DNA of 18,955 bases from positions 1 through 18,955 of the forward strand of contig JACPUP010000017.1 in assembly GCA_016192205.1 (NCBI GenBank). The letters run 5' to 3'. Below the pieces are notes generated by a model. The model was not told the origin of the DNA. It worked only from the letters and a program-made list of their open reading frames with translations, and did no database searches. The stretch comes from Candidatus Kerfeldbacteria bacterium. GTDB lineage: Bacteria; Patescibacteriota; Patescibacteriia; SBBC01; JACPUP01. The position numbers and the translations under genes were made by a program. Positions 1 to 3,559 of this stretch are shown here, piece after piece (position 1 is the first letter of the stretch; each line of letters begins with the position of its first letter).

Positions 1-21
1 GTGAAGCAGAAGTTCCGGTAG
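1..21 (+). CDS. 3' end of an upstream gene, or a six-codon mini-ORF
   Basis: The first 21 bases read in frame as GTG AAG CAG AAG TTC CGG and then a TAG stop. They are either the last codons of a gene that starts before the window or a very short ORF with its own GTG. The stop is followed at once by the Shine-Dalgarno sequence of the next gene, so the two are probably co-transcribed. Nothing can be said about function. Confidence 0.3.
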   Translation: MKQKFR

Positions 22-34
22 GAAGGAGTAAGCG

Positions 35-229
35 GTGGAGCAGAAGTTCTACACCTTCGCGTGGCAGGCGCTGGTGCTCGAACCGGGCGCCACCGAGCCG
101 ACTCGCAAAGACGGTCGGACGACGCTGAAGGACCGGTCCCCGCAGCGCGTGCTCGCCCGGATCGTGGATGAAGAGCTTCCGGCTGTCGTGCAGGAGTTCA
201 GCGCTCAATTCCTCTACGCGAGCGCGTGA
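35..229 (+). CDS. small hypothetical protein (64 aa, GTG start)
   Basis: This frame has a GTG start preceded by AAGGAG at 23-28 with a 6-nt spacer, which is a good Shine-Dalgarno arrangement, and ends at TGA. The product is a soluble-looking 64-residue protein beginning MEQKFYTFAWQALVLEPG, with no membrane segment and no cysteine pair. I do not recognise the family. It sits 13 nt after the stop of the preceding frame and 55 nt before the Trp-repeat gene, on the same strand, so the three may form one operon. Its first codons nearly duplicate bases 1-15. The good ribosome site and tight packing make it likely real, but a chance ORF in GC-rich DNA is possible. Confidence 0.5.
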   Translation: MEQKFYTFAWQALVLEPGATEPTRKDGRTTLKDRSPQRVLARIVDEELPAVVQEFSAQFLYASA

Positions 230-270
230 GTGTGAGAAAGCATTGGGTGAAAGAGATAGTTCCTTATGCC

Positions 271-277
271 AAGGAGG
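271..277 (+). promoter_or_regulatory. Shine-Dalgarno site that sets the TTG start of the Trp-repeat gene
   Basis: AAGGAGG at 271-277 is a near-perfect anti-16S match placed 7 nt before TTG at 285. The upstream in-frame ATG at 168 lies inside the previous gene and has no such site, so TTG 285 is the better start. Confidence 0.7.
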
Positions 278-284
278 AAGTCCA

Positions 285-1157
285 TTGACATCGAGATCCG
301 TCTTCGACCGCTGGTTCCAAGCGCTCCGGCAGGCACGGGCCGGGACCCCCGAAGAGCAACAGGCTGAAGCGCAGTTGGCTGCTCATGCGAAGGGGTTTGA
401 TCAGTGGGTCAAGGTCTTCTGGGAGGCGCGCCGCGGGAGCTCTCTCGAAACGACCGCCCTCCAGCAGATTGATGCTTGCCAAGCTTCCTTCCGAGAGTGG
501 CATTCGCTGCGTCGCGAATTCCGACAGAACAACGCTCTGCGGGCCTTGGCGAAGCGAAAAATGTTCGAGACGGCGCACACGTTCGACGAGTGGCGTCTGC
601 TCTACCAGCTTGACCCCGAGGCTGCCCTTCAGCGAATGCGGGCATCAGCGGCAACGTTTGACCAATGGGAATCCGCGTGTTCGTCGACGATTGGGGAGAA
701 GAGCCGCCTTCGTCAAGTCGCCCTTGAGGAAATGGCCAAGCGCGCCACTTCCTTTGACCACTGGTGGGCGATCGCGCGTCGTTCGACAGACGACCGCACA
801 CTCCATCAGCGCGCGCTCGAAGGGTTGAGGGAGTCAGTCGGGACGTTTGATCAGTGGAGTCAGGCCTACGCCACGGCCGGGAACGACGATGGGCTGCAGG
901 TCTTGGTCCTGGGACAGATGGTTCGTTCTGCGACGACGTTTGACCACTGGCGTCGGCTGTACGGGGAAGCAGAGCTCGGCAGCCCGTTGGCCGACACCGC
1001 TCGCCGTCGCATGGCTGAGCGTGCGCAAACGTTCAACCAGTGGTGGGCCGTCTACCAGGCGCACCGGAGAATAGCCGGCTGCAGTCGATCGCGTGGAGGA
1101 AGATGGAGGCCTGCCGTCCGACCGAACGGCAGTGGCGGGCAGTCAGGAGAGCGCTAA
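285..1157 (+). CDS. tandem 31-residue Trp-repeat (FDxW) protein, frameshifted near the 3' end
   Basis: Starting from TTG 285, the protein consists almost wholly of tandem units of the form T-F-D-x-W-x3-Y, a variable loop, S-x-L-x3-A-x2-x-M-x3-A. The key tryptophans fall at residues 10, 41, 72, 103, 128, 160, 191, 222 and 253: spacing is 31 except for one short unit (25) and one of 32. Each unit looks like two amphipathic helices, so an alpha-solenoid resembling HAT or TPR repeats is likely and a binding or scaffold role is possible; the family is not recognised. No signal peptide or membrane segment is seen. After residue 259 this frame turns into Arg/Gly-rich sequence with no repeat, while the repeat continues in another frame (next entry). 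The last ~33 residues here are therefore probably not native. A strong terminator follows at 1271. Confidence 0.7.
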   Translation: MTSRSVFDRWFQALRQARAGTPEEQQAEAQLAAHAKGFDQWVKVFWEARRGSSLETTALQQIDACQASFREWHSLRREFRQNNALRALAKRKMFETAHTFDEWRLLYQLDPEAALQRMRASAATFDQWESACSSTIGEKSRLRQVALEEMAKRATSFDHWWAIARRSTDDRTLHQRALEGLRESVGTFDQWSQAYATAGNDDGLQVLVLGQMVRSATTFDHWRRLYGEAELGSPLADTARRRMAERAQTFNQWWAVYQAHRRIAGCSRSRGGRWRPAVRPNGSGGQSGER

Positions 1158-1225
1158 GAAAGAAGAAGCGCTTTCGGACGACGCTCAACGATGCGCTTCG
1201 TGAGTTCTCGAGTGCCGACGACTGA
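1061..1225 (+). pseudogene. out-of-frame 3' continuation of the Trp-repeat gene
   Basis: Reading in the frame that starts at 1061 gives APENSRLQSIAWRKMEAC and then a TERQW unit, ending at TGA 1223-1225. This fits the repeat of the upstream gene: YGEAELGSPLADTARRRM aligns without gaps to YQAAPENSRLQSIAWRKM if one base is restored between about 1060 and 1061. With that base, the next Trp falls at residue 284, exactly 31 after Trp 253, and the full protein would be 313 residues. No slippery heptamer is seen at the junction, so this is a real one-base deletion or a sequencing/assembly error rather than obvious programmed frameshifting. Confidence 0.7.
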
Positions 1226-1270
1226 CGAACCGCGCGTCGACTCCAGTTCGAACGCTCCGTGTAAGCGCAA

Positions 1271-1313
1271 GCGGGGGCCTCGGCAGATGCTCGGGCCCCC
1301 GCGATTTCTTTTT
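1271..1313 (+). terminator. rho-independent terminator of the Trp-repeat gene
   Basis: A 9-bp GC-only stem, GCGGGGGCC (1271-1279) with GGCCCCCGC (1294-1302), is followed by a T-rich run, TTTCTTTTT (1305-1313). It lies 45 nt after the stop of the restored reading frame. Confidence 0.9.
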
Positions 1314-1326
1314 GCACTCATTCGCA

Positions 1327-1403
1327 CATTCGTACGAAAGAGCCGATGTTGTTATTCTCTAATTCGCGCCTGCCCCGCCAAAGGCGGTGGCGAATAGTTC
1401 CAG
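1327..1403. repeat. composite palindromic repeat, copy 1
   Basis: Two modules lie side by side. The first contains CATTCGTACGAAAGAGCC (1327-1344), built around the palindrome TTCGTACGAA. The second starts TATTCTCTAATTCGCGC (1353-1369), runs through a nested hairpin (CCGCC AAA GGCGG core), and closes with GCGAATAGTTCCAG. Bases 1362-1391 are identical to 1950-1979, and the TATTCTCTAATTCGCGC and ATTCGTACGAAAGAGCC strings recur at 17335-17351 and 17390-17406 in the opposite order. Confidence 0.75.
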
Positions 1404-1413
1404 CGTGGGCGGT

Positions 1414-1442
1414 TTGAGTTTCCATTCGACCAAAGATATACT
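1414..1442 (+). promoter_or_regulatory. sigma70-type promoter of the cupin gene
   Basis: The -35 box TTGAGT (1414-1419), a 17-nt spacer and the -10 box TATACT (1437-1442) lie 28 nt before the cupin start codon. Confidence 0.65.
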
Positions 1443-1470
1443 GGAATCCCTATCAACCGAGGAGGAGACG

Positions 1471-1854
1471 ATGATAGGCAGCACGAACGTTCGACACCAG
1501 CACTACGCCCCGAAGAGCGAGAGTATCTGCGGGCCCCTGCGGATCCTCAGTACCGCTCGGGATTGCAGCGGCGCCACTGTTGCGCTCCTCGAAGCCTCCG
1601 GGTTGGGGACGCACCACTACCATCGCGAGACCACAGAGTTCTACTATGTGGTCGATGGCCACGGAGACATCCGGCTGGGAGATGAGGTTTTCCCGGTTCG
1701 CCCGGGGAGTTTCCTGGTCGTCCCGCCAAACGTCGGGCACCAGGTCATGGCAAGGGACGGGATCCTGCTGAAAGTCCTGGTCATTGCTTCCCCGGCCTGG
1801 CGGGAGGACGACGAGTTCGTCATCGAGGCAAGCGAGTCAGCGTCCGCTCCGTAG
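1471..1854 (+). CDS. single-domain cupin protein
   Basis: This is a 127-residue one-domain cupin. Cupin motif 1, G(x5)HxH(x4)E(x6)G, is complete: His49, His51, Glu56 and Gly63 in the segment GTHHYHRETTEFYYVVDG. Motif 2 is present as GSFLVVPPNVGHQV with His90 as the last metal ligand, so a metal-binding double-stranded beta-helix is expected. The substrate or role (sugar isomerase, oxygenase, sensor) cannot be read from the sequence. ATG 1471 was chosen because GAGGAGG (1459-1465) sits 5 nt upstream; the longer in-frame GTG at 1387 lies inside the repeat and upstream of the promoter. The gene has its own promoter and terminator, so it is probably monocistronic. Confidence 0.85.
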   Translation: MIGSTNVRHQHYAPKSESICGPLRILSTARDCSGATVALLEASGLGTHHYHRETTEFYYVVDGHGDIRLGDEVFPVRPGSFLVVPPNVGHQVMARDGILLKVLVIASPAWREDDEFVIEASESASAP

Positions 1855-1868
1855 CGACGCACAACGCC

Positions 1869-1904
1869 GGTCGGGTGTGGCCTCGCCGCACCCGACCTGA
1901 TTTT
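1869..1904 (+). terminator. terminator of the cupin gene
   Basis: A 12-bp stem with one G-U pair, GGTCGGGTGTGG (1869-1880) with CCGCACCCGACC (1886-1897), has a 5-nt loop and is followed by TGATTTTAT. It begins 14 nt after the cupin stop. Confidence 0.8.
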
Positions 1905-1940
1905 ATCATAGGCTCATTCGTACGAATGAGCCTATGATAA
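1903..1940. repeat. perfect 38-bp palindrome (repeat family, copy 2, first module)
   Basis: The half TTATCATAGGCTCATTCGT (1903-1921) is followed directly by its exact reverse complement. The centre TTCGTACGAA and the flank GAGCC match the modules at 1327-1344 and 17385-17406. Both arms end in TATGATAA reading outward, which resembles a -10 box in each direction; whether this is used is unknown. Confidence 0.8.
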
Positions 1941-1941
1941 T

Positions 1942-1991
1942 CTGGAACCATTCGCGCCTGCCCCGCCAAAGGCGGTGGCAAATGGTTCCAG
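1942..1991. repeat. nested inverted repeat (repeat family, copy 2, second module)
   Basis: Outer arms CTGGAACCATT (1942-1952) and AATGGTTCCAG (1981-1991) are perfect complements. Inside them is a second hairpin, TGCC-CCGCC-AAA-GGCGG-T-GGCA. Thirty bases (1950-1979) are identical to 1362-1391, but the outer arms differ in sequence while keeping pairing potential. Confidence 0.75.
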
Positions 1992-2207
1992 GAGGAAACA
2001 GTAAACTGTCCACCGCAGCCGGCCGCGCAGGTCGAACGAAAACAAACAGAAAAACCAACAAGCCCTGCCAGTGCAGCGGAGGGGTGACCCCGCACGGATG
2101 CGGGGGAATCCCCGGAGCGTTAGCCGTACCAGGACGGAAGTGGACTCCAAGGGTGGGGGTACCGGCTTAGGGGGAGGGTGCGTGTATTGTCCAGCACCCT
2201 CCCCCTA
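1992..2207 (+). ncRNA. candidate structured noncoding RNA or long leader, unidentified
   Basis: This stretch has no convincing gene but several hairpins on the plus strand: CCCCGCA-CGGA-TGCGGGG (2088-2105, 7 bp, tetraloop); AGCCGTACC (2122-2130) with GGTACCGGCT (about 2158-2167, 9 bp with a bulged G); and a perfect 14-bp stem at 2168-2207. It does not match tmRNA, RNase P or any riboswitch core that I know. A GGAA loop with nearby CCAGG and CCAAGG faintly recalls SRP RNA, but the SRP signature is absent. It could be a small RNA ended by the last hairpin, or part of the repeat cluster. The strand is inferred from the neighbouring genes. Confidence 0.35.
2168..2207 (+). other. perfect 14-bp hairpin without a T-run
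   Basis: TAGGGGGAGGGTGC (2168-2181) pairs with GCACCCTCCCCCTA (2194-2207) around a 12-nt loop. No T-run follows, so it is not a standard intrinsic terminator, though it could stop transcripts or protect a 3' end. Confidence 0.6.
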
Positions 2208-2274
2208 GCCAAAGACCCGCCAACCTGGTTGGCAAACCAAAAAGCTCGGAGGGCATTGTGCTTTCCTCCGCGAG

Positions 2275-2303
2275 ATGACACAGCAGTGAAACTGCGGTAC
2301 ACT
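2275..2303 (+). promoter_or_regulatory. promoter of the GT4 gene
   Basis: The -35 box ATGACA (2275-2280), a 17-nt spacer and the -10 box TACACT (2298-2303) predict a start near 2310, leaving a leader of about 10 nt that holds GAGGTGA just before ATG 2320. Confidence 0.65.
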
Positions 2304-2319
2304 TCTATTCCGAGGTGAT

Positions 2320-3504
2320 ATGCGGATTGGAATCGATTGTCGGTCCATTCTCAATCCAGACGGCGGCGAGTTCGCCGGCGTGGGGCATTACACGTACTAC
2401 CTCGTCAAACATCTCATCCAACTCAAGACCGAGCACGAGTTCGTGCTGTTCTTCGACTACCGGATGAAGCGCGAGGGCACGCAGGAGTTCGAGGCTGACC
2501 ATGTCAAAATCCGCTACTTCCCGTTTAGCCAGTACAAGAAGTTTCTGCCGTTCGCCTACTCGCACATGTTGCGCGCCGCCGTCCTCCTCACCGACCGGCT
2601 CGACGTCTACCACTCGCCGACCACGGCCATGCCGCTGACCTACCCGAAGACGACCGTCGTCACCGTGCACGACATGGCCATCTACGAGAACCCGTCCTGG
2701 TTCCCGACTCGAGTCTTCTCCACGAAAATGCTCGTGCCGCAAACCCTCAAGCGCGCGCGCAAGATTATTGCGGTCTCGAAATTCACCAAGCAGGAGACCC
2801 AGAACCTGTTCAGCGTGCCGTCGCGCAAAATCGTGGTGGTCAACGAAGGCGTGGACACGCGCTTGCTCGATTTGAAAGACCGGCACACCGACGTGCGCAA
2901 GAAGTTCGGGCTGGGGAAGCGGTTCCTATTCTTCGTCGGCACCGTTGAAGCGCGGAAGAACCTCCTCGGCCTCATTGAAGCGTTCGATGGATTGCTCAAG
3001 GCCAAGCCGGAGCTCCTGGGCGAGTGCCAGCTGGTGCTCGCTGGCGCCATTGGCCATCACGGTGAGGAGATTGTCGAGAAAATCCAGGCCCTCAAGCTGC
3101 AAAAGCGGATTCGGTACCTGGGCTACGTCACGCACAACCAGAAGCTCAACCTGATGAAGGCGGCTACCGCATTCGTATTCCCGTCGCTCTATGAGGGTTT
3201 TGGTTTGCCGGTGCTCGAAGCTATGAACCTCGGCACGCCGGTCGTCACCTCGAACGTGACTGCGCTGCCCGAGCTGGCTGGCGATGCGGCCGTGCTCGTG
3301 GACCCGGCCAACACCGTGGATTTGGCAGCTGGCATCGAGCGGGTGTTGTCGGACGAGAAACTCCGCCAGACGCTCCGCACGAAGGGTTTGCACCGCGCCA
3401 AAGCGTACGGCTGGTCGCTGGCCGCCCGGGAAACCGTGGGCGTGTACGAATCCATTCCCGAGGAGAAGCTCATCGAAGAAGCGAGGAAGGAGACGGGAAG
3501 TTGA
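2320..3504 (+). CDS. GT4-family glycosyltransferase
   Basis: This is a 394-residue GT-B fold glycosyltransferase of the RfaB/mannosyltransferase-like GT4 type. Visible features are the N-terminal acceptor-side start RIGIDCRSI with a Gly-rich segment (residues 14-22), the domain linker AVSKFTKQE (151-159), NEGVDT (175-180), the nucleotide-sugar phosphate-binding FVGTVEARKN (205-214), and the E-x7-E signature EGFGLPVLE (292-300). It probably transfers a sugar from an activated donor to a lipid-linked or surface glycan at the cytoplasmic face of the membrane; donor and acceptor cannot be told. No membrane segment or signal peptide is present. ATG 2320 directly follows GAGGTGA (2312-2318) and has its own promoter. 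It is followed by ileS with a separate promoter, so no functional link to ileS is implied. Confidence 0.92.
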   Translation: MRIGIDCRSILNPDGGEFAGVGHYTYYLVKHLIQLKTEHEFVLFFDYRMKREGTQEFEADHVKIRYFPFSQYKKFLPFAYSHMLRAAVLLTDRLDVYHSPTTAMPLTYPKTTVVTVHDMAIYENPSWFPTRVFSTKMLVPQTLKRARKIIAVSKFTKQETQNLFSVPSRKIVVVNEGVDTRLLDLKDRHTDVRKKFGLGKRFLFFVGTVEARKNLLGLIEAFDGLLKAKPELLGECQLVLAGAIGHHGEEIVEKIQALKLQKRIRYLGYVTHNQKLNLMKAATAFVFPSLYEGFGLPVLEAMNLGTPVVTSNVTALPELAGDAAVLVDPANTVDLAAGIERVLSDEKLRQTLRTKGLHRAKAYGWSLAARETVGVYESIPEEKLIEEARKETGS

Positions 3505-3514
3505 AGGCGGCGGC

Positions 3515-3543
3515 TTGGCTTCCCACAGCCCGCCACGTACAAT
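3515..3543 (+). promoter_or_regulatory. promoter of ileS-recO
   Basis: TTGGCT (3515-3520), a 17-nt spacer and TACAAT (3538-3543) lie 16 nt before ATG 3560, giving a predicted leader of roughly 10 nt without a Shine-Dalgarno sequence. Confidence 0.65.
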
Positions 3544-3559
3544 GGTGGGGTCACCTTCT

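Noticed and set aside
1040..1070. Programmed -1 frameshifting in the Trp-repeat gene
   Set aside because: There is no X-XXY-YYZ slippery heptamer or A-rich run at the junction, so deletion or base error is simpler.
2078..2170. Possible SRP (4.5S) RNA
   Set aside because: TACCAGG, CGGAAG and CCAAGG resemble pieces of SRP domain IV, but the conserved asymmetric loop with AGCAG is missing and the arms do not form the SRP hairpin.
1934..2170. Small ORF of 78 codons across the palindrome and hairpin region
   Set aside because: It starts inside the palindrome, runs through a nested inverted repeat, and lacks a ribosome site and a protein-like composition.
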